DNA from: an uncultured Clostridia bacterium
GTDB taxonomy: Bacteria; Bacillota; Clostridia; TANB77; CAG-465
NCBI GenBank assembly: GCA_934130325.1
Contig: CAKOYA010000004.1
Span: forward strand, 6,738 to 70,737
DNA length: 64,000 bases
Direction: 5' to 3'
In this document: positions 9,489-17,993 of the stretch, piece by piece
Position numbering within the stretch: position 1 is the stretch's first letter
How the letters are laid out: each line of letters opens with the position of its first letter
The notes under the pieces: model-generated
Database searches by the model: none
Told to the model about the DNA's origin: nothing
The model's input: only the letters and a program-made list of their open reading frames with translations
Made by a program: the position numbers and the translations under genes

Positions 9489-9585
9489 GTCAATTTAATA
9501 TATTAATTATTATATATTAAATATTGATTTTTAAGTTCTTTTGTTGTAGAATTACAGGTATATAAAATGAAGTGGAGGAGTAAAA

Positions 9586-10812
9586 ATGTTAAAAAATAGT
9601 AAAATTTTTGTAACCTTTGTTGTTATAGCTTTTTTATCAATATTTGGAATCACAGCTATTAACGCTACTGATGTAAATGATATTAATGAAAATGAAAAGA
9701 ACTCAAACTTTGAAGGATTTTTTGACAGCGAATATTCAAATGAGGTATATAAATTTAGCGATAAAGATAAAAAAATTAATTTACCATTTATAAGATTTTC
9801 AAATGAAAGAATGATTGTAGATGAAGAAATAAATAAATTAGGTTTTTGTTTTTCGGCTAAGTCTATAGAAATAACATCAAAACTTATGGGGATTCAAACG
9901 TTCTTTTCATCTGATACTATCAGAGTAAATGGAGATATGGAATATGGCGTATTACTTTCAGACGGTGATATAATAATAGATTCAAATATTTCAAAAAATC
10001 TTATATTAATTTCTAGTGGAACTGTAAGTATAACAGAAAATGCTAATATAAATGATGATGTTATAATAATATGTAATAAACTAGAAATGAATGGCACTGT
10101 AAATGGTAGTATTATTGGTTCTATTGATGATGCACAAATTAATGGCAATGTACTAGGAGATTTAAGAATATCAACTAATAATTTAAGTTTTGGTAGTGAT
10201 AACATAATAAAAGGAAATATATACGTTACTACGTATAATGAAAAATTAGATATATCAAGTAAATATCCACAATCAATAGTTAAGTTGCAAGAAGTAAAAA
10301 AAGAAAATCAATTTTCTAAGGACAAAGTATTTAAAATGTTACTGAATTGTGTAATATTTGCGTTAATGTATATAGTTATAAATAAACTATCCAGAAAAGA
10401 TATATTTAAAGCATGGGTAAATAAGGTATCAAAGAATGTAACTACTGTATTGCTTTCTGGTACAATACTATTACTTGCTGTTATTCCTATGATGTTTTTA
10501 CTTATAATTTTAAGTATAATTGGATTATGGCCAATTACTATTCCTGTATTATTAATATATATAGTATATATGATTATAGCTGCAATATTAAATATATTTG
10601 TAGTTGGAAGTTTAATGTATACTTATGTGAAAGAAAAATATATAAAAACTGGTGGTGTAGGAACAGATATACTAGGTGCATTTTGTTCATTCTTAGTATT
10701 GGAAGTACTTACTATGATACCTTTTGTAGGGGCATATATATCAATAATAATGTATATTATATCAATAGGAATAATATTTACATTATTTTTGAAAAATAAA
10801 AAGATAGATTAA
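9586..10812 (+). CDS. Exported bactofilin-like beta-helix domain fused to a membrane domain
   Basis: The 408-residue protein starts with a signal peptide or anchor (residues about 7-27, hydrophobic, then INATD). Residues about 100-220 carry short repeated strands such as GDIIIDSNISKNLILISSGTVSI and NGTVNGSIIGSID, the pattern of a polymer-forming bactofilin-like beta helix. The last 160 residues hold about five or six membrane helices. This combination, a beta-helix outside followed by a polytopic domain, is known from clostridial proteins of unknown function. It has a GGAGGAG site. It lies 18 bases before the Ca2+-type ATPase gene and is probably co-transcribed with it. Confidence 0.7.
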   Translation: MLKNSKIFVTFVVIAFLSIFGITAINATDVNDINENEKNSNFEGFFDSEYSNEVYKFSDKDKKINLPFIRFSNERMIVDEEINKLGFCFSAKSIEITSKLMGIQTFFSSDTIRVNGDMEYGVLLSDGDIIIDSNISKNLILISSGTVSITENANINDDVIIICNKLEMNGTVNGSIIGSIDDAQINGNVLGDLRISTNNLSFGSDNIIKGNIYVTTYNEKLDISSKYPQSIVKLQEVKKENQFSKDKVFKMLLNCVIFALMYIVINKLSRKDIFKAWVNKVSKNVTTVLLSGTILLLAVIPMMFLLIILSIIGLWPITIPVLLIYIVYMIIAAILNIFVVGSLMYTYVKEKYIKTGGVGTDILGAFCSFLVLEVLTMIPFVGAYISIIMYIISIGIIFTLFLKNKKID

Positions 10813-10830
10813 TTTAGGAGAACTTAATAT

Positions 10831-13497
10831 ATGGATGAATATTTTAATTTAAATATAGATGAAACAGTAAAGAAAACAGATACTTCAAGAGATGGTCTTA
10901 AAGATGAACAAGTTAAAGAAAGAATTCAAAAATATGGCTATAATAAACTAAAAGATACAAAGAAAAAAGGCTTTTTCCTAAAATTTCTTGAACAATTTAA
11001 AGATGTAATGCTTATAATACTTATAATCTCTGCTATTTTATCAGCAATAGTATCTATAAAAACTGGTGAAACTTTTACTGACACCATAATAATATTAATT
11101 GTAGTATTTTTAAATGCAATTTTAGGGGTATTACAGGAAAGTAAGGCAGAAAAAGCTATAGATGCATTAAAACAAATGTCTCTTCCATATATTAAGGTAA
11201 GAAGAAATGGAATAGTGAGCAGTGTAAAAACTGAAGAATTAGTTATTGGTGACATAGTATTGCTAGAAGCTGGAGATTATGTTCCTGCAGATATGAGGAT
11301 AATAGAAAGCCATAGTTTAAGAGTAGAAGAGTCTGCATTAACTGGTGAATCATTGCCTGTTGATAAAATAACTGATAAAATAGAAAGCAAAGAAGTCTCT
11401 CTAGCAGATAGAATAAATATGTTATATTCTGGTAGTAATGTTGCATATGGAAGGGGAGAAGCAATTGTTGTTGCAACTGGTATGGATACAGAACTTGGAA
11501 AAATTGCAAAATCTCTTTCAAATCAAGAGAGCGAAATAACACCACTTCAGAAAAAAATTAATGAATTAAGCAAAGTTTTAAGTGTTATTGTAGTAGTTAT
11601 TACTTTAATAATGATTATAGTAGGATATTTGAAGGGAAATCCTATAATTGATGTTTTTATGCTTGCAATCTCATTAGCTGTTGCAGCAATTCCAGAAGGC
11701 CTTTCAGCAGTTATAACTATAACATTGGCAATTGGTGTACAAAAAATGGCAAAAGAGAAGGCAATAGTGAGAAAGCTTTCATCTGTTGAAGCGCTGGGTG
11801 CTACTGAAGTTATTTGTTCTGATAAAACAGGTACACTTACTCAGAATAAAATGACATTAAGAAAGTTGTTTATTAATAATAATGTAGTAGATGTGTCTAC
11901 TATAAGCAACAGCAAGGATTTATCAAATGAGCTAAATTGCAATGAATTTGACAAGTTAATAAAAGTATCATTATATTGTAATGATACAAGGTATAGTGAA
12001 GAAAATGGACAAATAGTAACAATAGGAGATCCAACTGAAACAGCTCTTGTAGATTTTGCAAGAAAAATAGGAATAGATAAGGAAGAATTAGAAAGTAAAA
12101 ATAAAAGAATAGATGAAATACCTTTTGATTCGCTTAGAAAAATGATGACTACTGTTAATAAGGTGGATAATAAATATTTTGTTTCTACAAAAGGTGCTGT
12201 AGAATCAATTTTAGATAATTGTGATAAAATTATAAAAAATGGAAAAGTAGAAAAAATAACTGATGACGATATAAAAAATATTTTAAGAAGTAATTTGGAA
12301 ATGGCAAATGAAGCTTTAAGAGTTCTTGGATGTGCATATAATGAATTTTCTAACGAACCTAAAAAATCTGATTTAGAAAAAAGTATGGTTTTTGTAGGAT
12401 TAGTTGCGATGATCGATCCGCCTAGAAAAGAAGCTAAAAAAGCTGTAGAAAGATGCTTCAATGCTGGAATGATTCCTATTATGATAACTGGTGACAATAT
12501 TGATACAGCTAGAGCTATAGCAAAAGAGCTTGGAATAATAAGGGGAAAACAAGAGGCAATTACTGGAAAAGATATTGATAAAATGTCAGATGAAGAATTA
12601 ATAAGAAGAGTTGAAAATATTAGGGTATATGCAAGAGTATCACCTGAAAATAAAATAAGGATTGTTAAAGCTTGGAAGAAAAAAGGAAAGACTGTTGCAA
12701 TGACTGGAGATGGAGTTAATGATGCACCAGCATTAAAGGGAGCAGACATTGGAATTGGAATGGGAATAACAGGAACTGAAGTTTCAAAAAGTGTCTCAAG
12801 TATGGTACTTGCAGATGACAATTTTGCTACTATAGTAGTGGCTATAAAAGAAGGTAGAAGAATATATAATAATATTCAGAATGTTATTGCATACCTACTT
12901 GCATCAAATTTAGCAGAAATCTTAATAGTTTTTTTCTCAACATTATTTAACTTTACAATATTGCTTCCAATACAAATACTCTGGATAAATCTTATAACAG
13001 ATACGATTCCTGCAATTGCACTTGGATTCGAAAAAGAGGAAAAAAATATAATGAGACAAAAACCAAGAAGTGCAAGTCAAAAATTATTTACTCCATTTTT
13101 AATATCTAGAATAGTTATACCAGGAATTTTAAAAACAATAGTAGTATTTAGTACATATTTTATTATAAATTCTAAATTTGGTCATGACGCAGCTATGGGG
13201 ACAGCATTTATACTATTATCTACTATTGAGGTATTGTTCGCATTTATTTGTAGATCGGATAGAAAATCAGTATTTAAAATTGGGTTATTTTCTAATAAAC
13301 ATATGCTTCTATGTGTAATTGGAACTTTAATTTTGCAAAATATTATAGTATTTACACCTACACTTGCAAGTTTACTTTCTATTCCAAAACTATCAATGAA
13401 TATTCACTTAAGTGTAGTAGTAATAAGTATTATAACAGTTACATTATTTGAAATTATTAAATTATTACTTGCTAAACTATTTATTAAAGAAAAATAA
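10831..13497 (+). CDS. P-type ATPase, Ca2+-transporting type (P2)
   Basis: This cation pump is 888 residues long, the usual size for bacterial SERCA/PMCA-like ATPases. Visible parts in order are the cation ATPase N-terminal domain (DGLKDEQVKERIQKYGYN), the actuator motif ALTGESLPV, the membrane PEGL motif (IPEGLSAVITI), the phosphorylated Asp in CSDKTGTLTQN, the hinge TGDGVNDAPALKGADIG, and six C-terminal membrane helices. The helix with NLAEILIVFF and the IQILWINLITDTIPAIALG segment carry the P2A ion ligands (N, E, N, D). Ca2+ export is the most likely role, while Mn2+ or other ions remain possible. It follows the bactofilin-like gene by 18 bases. Confidence 0.92.
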   Translation: MDEYFNLNIDETVKKTDTSRDGLKDEQVKERIQKYGYNKLKDTKKKGFFLKFLEQFKDVMLIILIISAILSAIVSIKTGETFTDTIIILIVVFLNAILGVLQESKAEKAIDALKQMSLPYIKVRRNGIVSSVKTEELVIGDIVLLEAGDYVPADMRIIESHSLRVEESALTGESLPVDKITDKIESKEVSLADRINMLYSGSNVAYGRGEAIVVATGMDTELGKIAKSLSNQESEITPLQKKINELSKVLSVIVVVITLIMIIVGYLKGNPIIDVFMLAISLAVAAIPEGLSAVITITLAIGVQKMAKEKAIVRKLSSVEALGATEVICSDKTGTLTQNKMTLRKLFINNNVVDVSTISNSKDLSNELNCNEFDKLIKVSLYCNDTRYSEENGQIVTIGDPTETALVDFARKIGIDKEELESKNKRIDEIPFDSLRKMMTTVNKVDNKYFVSTKGAVESILDNCDKIIKNGKVEKITDDDIKNILRSNLEMANEALRVLGCAYNEFSNEPKKSDLEKSMVFVGLVAMIDPPRKEAKKAVERCFNAGMIPIMITGDNIDTARAIAKELGIIRGKQEAITGKDIDKMSDEELIRRVENIRVYARVSPENKIRIVKAWKKKGKTVAMTGDGVNDAPALKGADIGIGMGITGTEVSKSVSSMVLADDNFATIVVAIKEGRRIYNNIQNVIAYLLASNLAEILIVFFSTLFNFTILLPIQILWINLITDTIPAIALGFEKEEKNIMRQKPRSASQKLFTPFLISRIVIPGILKTIVVFSTYFIINSKFGHDAAMGTAFILLSTIEVLFAFICRSDRKSVFKIGLFSNKHMLLCVIGTLILQNIIVFTPTLASLLSIPKLSMNIHLSVVVISIITVTLFEIIKLLLAKLFIKEK

Positions 13498-13526
13498 TTA
13501 ATTTATTCATATATTGTATTTTAAAG

Positions 13527-13562
13527 CATAGGCTATACTAAAGAAAGAAGGTATAGCCTATG
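13527..13562 (+). promoter_or_regulatory. 12-bp perfect inverted repeat spanning the rhodanese start codon
   Basis: cataggctatac (13527-13538) and gtatagcctatg (13551-13562) pair perfectly around a 12-nt purine loop. The start codon is the end of the right arm, and the GAAGG ribosome site lies at the loop edge. The stem can extend by a G-U and two A-U pairs. No T-run follows, so it is not a normal terminator. Confidence 0.75.
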
Positions 13563-13967
13563 TTTAATAGTATAAGAAATATATTATTTGGAAATATAAA
13601 TGGAAAAAGTAAATTTAGAAATTCTAGGTATCAAGCAAGATGTATATATAACTTAGTATCATTTGAGCAAGCAAAGAATATGATAGAAAGTGGGAATATT
13701 AATTTAATAGATGTAAGAACAGAAAATGAATTTGAATTTATGCATATAAAAAATGCGAAAAATATTCCTGTAGATCAGATAAGTCAAAGGATAAATGAAA
13801 TAGATAACCAAAATGACATTATGGTATATTGTGCAAGTGGATCAAGAAGTAAGAATGCAATACAAGTTTTAAATAATTTAGGGTATAATAATATATATAT
13901 ATGGGAGTATGGTGCACTGGCTACATTTCCATATAGAGAGCTTATAGAATATGGTTCTAAAAAATAG
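13560..13967 (+). CDS. Rhodanese-like domain protein
   Basis: The 135-residue cytoplasmic protein holds one rhodanese domain (residues about 30-125). The motif LIDVRTENEFEFMHIKNAKNIP is typical, and the active-site loop is CASGSRS with the persulfide-carrying Cys. A basic N-terminal segment of about 25 residues precedes the domain. It ends 14 bases before a thioredoxin gene, and the two are likely one operon handling sulfane sulfur and thiol reduction. Its start codon lies inside a perfect inverted repeat. Confidence 0.9.
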   Translation: MFNSIRNILFGNINGKSKFRNSRYQARCIYNLVSFEQAKNMIESGNINLIDVRTENEFEFMHIKNAKNIPVDQISQRINEIDNQNDIMVYCASGSRSKNAIQVLNNLGYNNIYIWEYGALATFPYRELIEYGSKK

Positions 13968-13981
13968 GTTAGGAGGTAATA

Positions 13982-14302
13982 ATGTTAAAAAATTTAAATG
14001 ATGATGTATATGAAGAAGAAATAAAAAAAGTACAAGGTGTATGTTTAGTTGATTTCTATGCAAATTGGTGTGGTCCTTGTATGAAATTATCACCTATTTT
14101 AGAAGAAATTGCTAATAGTAGAAGTAATAATTACAATGTATTAAAGGTAGATGTAGATAGTAATCCTAAAATAGCTGATAAGTTAAATATCGATACTATT
14201 CCAACGATTTGTTTATATAAAAAGGGGAAGTTAATTGAGAAAAAAATTGGATATATGGATAAAGAAGAAATAATTGAATTAGTTGAAAAATATAGTGATT
14301 AA
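13982..14302 (+). CDS. trxA: Thioredoxin
   Basis: At 106 residues this is a single thioredoxin fold. The redox motif is WCGPC within VDFYANWCGPCMKLSPIL, and the cis-proline is in DTIPTICLYKKGK. It would reduce protein disulfides in the cytoplasm, with electrons from a thioredoxin reductase not seen here. The gene has a strong AGGAGG site and follows the rhodanese gene by 14 bases. A close cellular role with the rhodanese is inferred from the operon only. Confidence 0.95.
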   Translation: MLKNLNDDVYEEEIKKVQGVCLVDFYANWCGPCMKLSPILEEIANSRSNNYNVLKVDVDSNPKIADKLNIDTIPTICLYKKGKLIEKKIGYMDKEEIIELVEKYSD

Positions 14303-14357
14303 TTAGTACTTTTTAATGTTGTAATAAAAATGTAACTAAAAAGTAATAAAAATGTAG

Positions 14358-14386
14358 TTGAATATCACATGGATTTTGAGTATAAT
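14358..14386 (+). promoter_or_regulatory. Predicted promoter of the small FWKNEW protein gene
   Basis: TTGAAT (14358-14363) and TATAAT (14381-14386) are 17 bp apart, about 40 bases before the start codon. Confidence 0.7.
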
Positions 14387-14423
14387 ACTTACGTAAGGTT
14401 ATATAAACAAAAGAGGTGTGATT

Positions 14424-14690
14424 ATGGAGAAGAAAAGTTTTTGGAAAAATGAATGGGATTTATTTTTAAACGATATGAGAGAGCTGGGAGAATTTTGCTT
14501 ACAACCAATTGAAATAACAGTTCCATGGAAAAAGAAAGAAAATCAAATGTTAAATCCAACAATTGAAGAAGTTGCACAAAAAGCTGATAGTCTTGAAAGT
14601 ATGGGATTCTGGCAAAAACAATGGGATTTATTCAAACAAGATTTAAGTAATGCAAAGGAGTTTTTAACTCAACCAGTAACATTTAAATAG
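14424..14690 (+). CDS. Unknown 88-residue protein with two copies of an FWxxxW motif
   Basis: The start is the ATG at 14424, 7 bases after AGAGG; a GTG at 14418 is too close to that site. Residues 5-31 and 61-87 are two copies of one motif: FWKNEWDLFLNDM at 6-18 and FWQKQWDLFKQDL at 62-74. Each is followed by a helix and then QP(I/V). A lysine-rich linker (WKKKEN) joins them. There is no membrane helix or known domain. The same motif opens the next protein (14917-15810). The two genes also share the leader text aacaaaagaggtgt just before the start. The gene stands alone between its own promoter and terminator. Confidence 0.8.
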   Translation: MEKKSFWKNEWDLFLNDMRELGEFCLQPIEITVPWKKKENQMLNPTIEEVAQKADSLESMGFWQKQWDLFKQDLSNAKEFLTQPVTFK

Positions 14691-14695
14691 TATTT

Positions 14696-14722
14696 AAAAT
14701 AACCACTGTGTGGTTATTTTTT
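14696..14722 (+). terminator. Rho-independent terminator
   Basis: An 11-bp perfect stem aaaataaccac / gtggttatttt with a 3-nt loop ends in a T-run. Confidence 0.9.
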
Positions 14723-14841
14723 AAATTATATAAAAAATATTATGTATAATGAAATGCTTTTATAATAGAAAACAACTTTAAAAATACCTAAAAAGATTAA
14801 AAATGTAACAAAAGTGAAATATAAATAAAACATTATTGTTA

Positions 14842-14870
14842 TTGCTTTTTAATTACTGATTATGTATAAT
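14842..14870 (+). promoter_or_regulatory. Predicted promoter of the 14917-15810 gene
   Basis: TTGCTT (14842-14847) and TATAAT (14865-14870) are 17 bp apart. Confidence 0.65.
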
Positions 14871-14916
14871 ATTGATAAATAATATAGTGTTATTTGGAAC
14901 AAAAGAGGTGTAATAT

Positions 14917-15810
14917 ATGTTTGATTTTTGGAAGAATGAATGGAAATTATTTTTAGATGATTTAAGTTCACTAAAAAATGGAGTATTAAAAATATTTGGA
15001 GTGAAGAAAGATTATTTAATGTTAGGTGCTTCAAATAATGAGCAATCAGCATTAGAGGGAATGGAGCAAGCTACAGCAGAATTAGCTTCACAAGAAGGTA
15101 TGCAAGAACAAGTATTAGCTGCATATGAACCTGATGCAGTAGATCATAAAGTTACTGCTTATTTTGGAGAAAATATTGAAGAATTAAGACAAAATTACAG
15201 TGGAGATAAAACTCAGCATGAAGTATTAAGAGATTATGCACAGTTTTTTAAACCATATTCTGAATCACAAGAAATGTGTAATAGTGCTTTTAGAAAGTAT
15301 TATGATAGACACGCTCTAAAATTTGCTACTGAAGAATTACCTGTAGAACAAGCTAGAATCGTGCAAAATAATGTTGATTTATTTATAAAAGGACAAGAAG
15401 TTTTTGGAGAGAATGGTCAATTTATTGATTCTAGAGTAGATACTTTATTTGATAAAATAGGTATGGAAAAGGTAAATAAGATAGTAGATATTTTACATGA
15501 TAATGCAGATCAAAATGTTAATGTAAAAGGTGAGAGATTATTTGCTGAAGTTATAACTCATATGGTTGATAATGGCATAAAATTTGAAAAGGATACAGAT
15601 GTTATGGAACCTGTTAAGTTAGTTCTTGAAGAAAAATTAAATGATGTTCATTCTAGTTTAAGAAGTCATGAAGATTGGAATGAAGAATATCAATCATTAT
15701 TGTCTCAAGAAAGAAAGTATTTATATGCTTTAAATAGAATAGAACAATATGAAACTGAAAAGAGAATATCAGAATTCGAAGAAAAGCTAAATGATTTAGA
15801 AGCAATTTAA
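14917..15810 (+). CDS. Unknown 297-residue helical protein with N-terminal FWKNEW motif
   Basis: Not a family I recognise. Residues 2-30 (FWKNEWKLFLDDL then a helix) match the motif present twice in the neighbouring 88-residue protein. The rest, from about residue 40, is predicted mostly helical and acidic. It has no membrane segment, and a coiled-coil-like stretch closes it (QERKYLYALNRIEQYETEKRISEFEEKLNDLE). There is no catalytic signature. It has its own promoter, an AGAGGTG site and a strong terminator after it, so it forms a single-gene unit next to its small relative. Shared motif and leader point to a common function or partner for both. Confidence 0.8.
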   Translation: MFDFWKNEWKLFLDDLSSLKNGVLKIFGVKKDYLMLGASNNEQSALEGMEQATAELASQEGMQEQVLAAYEPDAVDHKVTAYFGENIEELRQNYSGDKTQHEVLRDYAQFFKPYSESQEMCNSAFRKYYDRHALKFATEELPVEQARIVQNNVDLFIKGQEVFGENGQFIDSRVDTLFDKIGMEKVNKIVDILHDNADQNVNVKGERLFAEVITHMVDNGIKFEKDTDVMEPVKLVLEEKLNDVHSSLRSHEDWNEEYQSLLSQERKYLYALNRIEQYETEKRISEFEEKLNDLEAI

Positions 15811-15817
15811 TTATGCT

Positions 15818-15860
15818 AAAAACAAGTCTGTTACTATATATATGTAGTGGACTTGTTTTT
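15818..15860 (+). terminator. Rho-independent terminator
   Basis: An 11-bp perfect outer stem aaaaacaagtc / gacttgttttt encloses an inner acta/tagt pairing and ends in a T-run. Confidence 0.9.
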
Positions 15861-15886
15861 CATATATATAATATAAAATTAAAGTA

Positions 15887-15915
15887 TTGAATTTTATTTT
15901 TTTATATGGTATAAT
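15887..15915 (+). promoter_or_regulatory. Predicted promoter of the nucleotidyltransferase gene
   Basis: TTGAAT (15887-15892) and TATAAT (15910-15915) are 17 bp apart, with an extended -10 (TGG). Confidence 0.75.
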
Positions 15916-15957
15916 GTGATAGTATTTTAACATACGTATTATAAAGGAGAGAATTAT

Positions 15958-16695
15958 ATGAAATGTATTTTATTATGTGCAGGGTATGCAACTAGATTAT
16001 TTCCATTAACACAAAATTTTCCAAAAGCATTATTAGAAGTAGGAGGAAGAGCCATACTTGATTATACATTAGATAAAGTAAATGAGATAGATGAAATAGA
16101 TGAGATATATTTAGTAACAAATGCTAAGTATACACCACATTTTGAAAAATGGGCAGAAGAAAAAAATAATGTTAAGAAAATTACTGTTTTTAATGATGGC
16201 ACAACTAATAATGATGATAGATTAGGAGCAATTGGTGATATTCAATTTACAATTGATAAAGCAAATATAAATGATGATATATTAGTACTTGCAACTGATA
16301 ATTTATTTGATTTTAAGTTAGTTGATTTCTATGAATTTTATAAAACAAAAAATGCGCCTTCTGTATGTGTAAGAGAAGAAAATGATATTAACCTTTTAAA
16401 AAGAGTTGGTGTTGCAAAGCTTGATGAAAATATGCAAATTATGGATTTTGAAGAAAAACCTGCAGAACCAAAAAGTAAATATGCTGTATATGCTGAATAT
16501 ATATATCCAAAAGAAGTTTTACCAGAAATAAAGAGATATTTAGAAGAAGGAAATTCTTGTGATGCTCCTGGAAATCTTGTTGCATATATGTATAAAAAAA
16601 TGCCAACTTATGCGTATGCTTTTAAAGGAGAATGTTACGATGTTGGTACTCATGACGCGTTAGCTCAAGTAAATGAGTTATATAGTAAAAAGTAA
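15958..16695 (+). CDS. Sugar-phosphate nucleotidylyltransferase family protein
   Basis: The 245-residue protein has the NTP-transferase fold. The N-terminal signature is LLCAGYATRLFPLTQNFPKALLEVGGRAILDY, giving the glycine-rich nucleotide loop and the conserved Lys. ATDN (about residue 105) is the metal-binding Asp motif, and DFEEKPAEPKS and CYDVGTHDAL are typical substrate-site segments. Such enzymes join a sugar-1-phosphate to an NTP. The sugar and nucleotide cannot be told from the sequence. It has a strong AAGGAGAG site. It is followed by a membrane protein gene 26 bases on and probably leads an operon reaching dnaG and rpoD. Confidence 0.85.
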   Translation: MKCILLCAGYATRLFPLTQNFPKALLEVGGRAILDYTLDKVNEIDEIDEIYLVTNAKYTPHFEKWAEEKNNVKKITVFNDGTTNNDDRLGAIGDIQFTIDKANINDDILVLATDNLFDFKLVDFYEFYKTKNAPSVCVREENDINLLKRVGVAKLDENMQIMDFEEKPAEPKSKYAVYAEYIYPKEVLPEIKRYLEEGNSCDAPGNLVAYMYKKMPTYAYAFKGECYDVGTHDALAQVNELYSKK

Positions 16696-16721
16696 ACGTA
16701 TATTTAGAGTAGGTAAAAAAT

Positions 16722-17975
16722 ATGAATATAAGTAAAATTTCACGTAGTATAATTGTAGTAATATTTGTTGTTTTAGTTCTATTTTTAAGTGTAATAGATA
16801 TAATGTATATATTTAATAAGGAAAGAGATGTTGCAATTAATGCAACATCTAGCCTTGTTAAATGTAGTTTTATATTGTTTACTATATTATTTACCTGTGT
16901 ATATATGTATATAAAAGATAAATTATATAAAAAGCATGTAAAAAGGAAGTTATCTTTTATATATAGATATATTTATATTGTTTTTATTTTATTAATGGCA
17001 GCAATTTTTTCACTAAGAAATGTATTGTCTGTATTTTCAGAAAGTAAAATGTTTTTACACATTTTATTTTTAATTTTAACAGCATTTATTATAAAAAGGA
17101 TTGTATTTAACGTTTCAAAGAGTGATATGTTATCAGTTTTAACAATGTTTGCTTATGCGTTTTTTCCGAATGTTGTATTGGAAGAAAAGTTTTATGTTTC
17201 TTCATTGATATTTAATGCAAGTTTTTTAAGTTATATACTTGTATTTCAAATTATAATTGATGAATTAAAACAAAAAGGGATAAAAACAAAGAAATATATA
17301 CTACTATCATTGGTTTTAGGAATGCTTATGGTTATTGCTTCTGCAATCGGTGCAAATATTTGCATGTTTGCATTAGTATTTTTAGTATCCATGGTTATTA
17401 CATATAATTTGGATAACACACATATAAATTTTTCAAGTAAATTTATGTCCTCATTGACTCAGCAAAAGAGGGAAGAATTATACAAAATAGAAAGAATTAA
17501 TATAAATAAACTATTAGTTGTTATTATGATATCAATGTTAGTGTTATTAGCTGGTAATTTAGTCTTAAAGTGTGTTATTAAGGATGTTGAAATATCTAAT
17601 AGTTTGGGAATAATTAATTTTTTTGAAGAAGATGTTGAAAATGTTAATAAATTTCAAAATATAAATCAAATTATTGAACAATTTTTAACTGTATCTAAGA
17701 AATTTGTATGTAGTGCCCCAATGTTTTATATTGTAATATTTGCATATATAGTATTTATGGAAATATTAGCTTTTTGTTTGCATAGAAGATATGATACAAA
17801 ATCTACTGTAATGAAATTAATTTTTGTAGTAATGTTTGTTGGTATTAGTATATTTGGTTTAAATATATGTTATTTTGAACCTTTACTTATTACATTATTG
17901 ATGCTTATAGCTGTTGTGAATACATCAAATATATATTTAAATAGAGAAGAAAGAATAAAATTATTAGTAGCTTAA
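16722..17975 (+). CDS. Unknown polytopic membrane protein
   Basis: The 417-residue protein has about 11-12 hydrophobic helices over its full length, split by a hydrophilic loop around residues 235-260 (SKFMSSLTQQKREELYKIERI) and another around 290-325. No transporter or glycosyltransferase signature is evident to me. It lies 26 bases after the nucleotidyltransferase gene, which hints at a cell-surface polymer or lipid-linked sugar role. It is 18 bases before dnaG. The ribosome site is weak (GTAGGT). Function is unknown. Confidence 0.75.
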   Translation: MNISKISRSIIVVIFVVLVLFLSVIDIMYIFNKERDVAINATSSLVKCSFILFTILFTCVYMYIKDKLYKKHVKRKLSFIYRYIYIVFILLMAAIFSLRNVLSVFSESKMFLHILFLILTAFIIKRIVFNVSKSDMLSVLTMFAYAFFPNVVLEEKFYVSSLIFNASFLSYILVFQIIIDELKQKGIKTKKYILLSLVLGMLMVIASAIGANICMFALVFLVSMVITYNLDNTHINFSSKFMSSLTQQKREELYKIERININKLLVVIMISMLVLLAGNLVLKCVIKDVEISNSLGIINFFEEDVENVNKFQNINQIIEQFLTVSKKFVCSAPMFYIVIFAYIVFMEILAFCLHRRYDTKSTVMKLIFVVMFVGISIFGLNICYFEPLLITLLMLIAVVNTSNIYLNREERIKLLVA

Positions 17976-17993
17976 AAAGGGAAGGTGAATATT

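Noticed and set aside
10527..10799. A 90-codon frame offset from the bactofilin-like gene
   Set aside because: It overlaps the membrane helices of the real gene and reads Tyr/Ile/Asn-rich, typical of out-of-frame translation of hydrophobic AT-rich codons.
11841..12821. A 326-codon reverse-strand open frame inside the P-type ATPase gene
   Set aside because: It is a shadow of the real gene: no ribosome site, low-complexity Ser/Leu/Ile-rich translation, and the forward frame carries all ATPase motifs.
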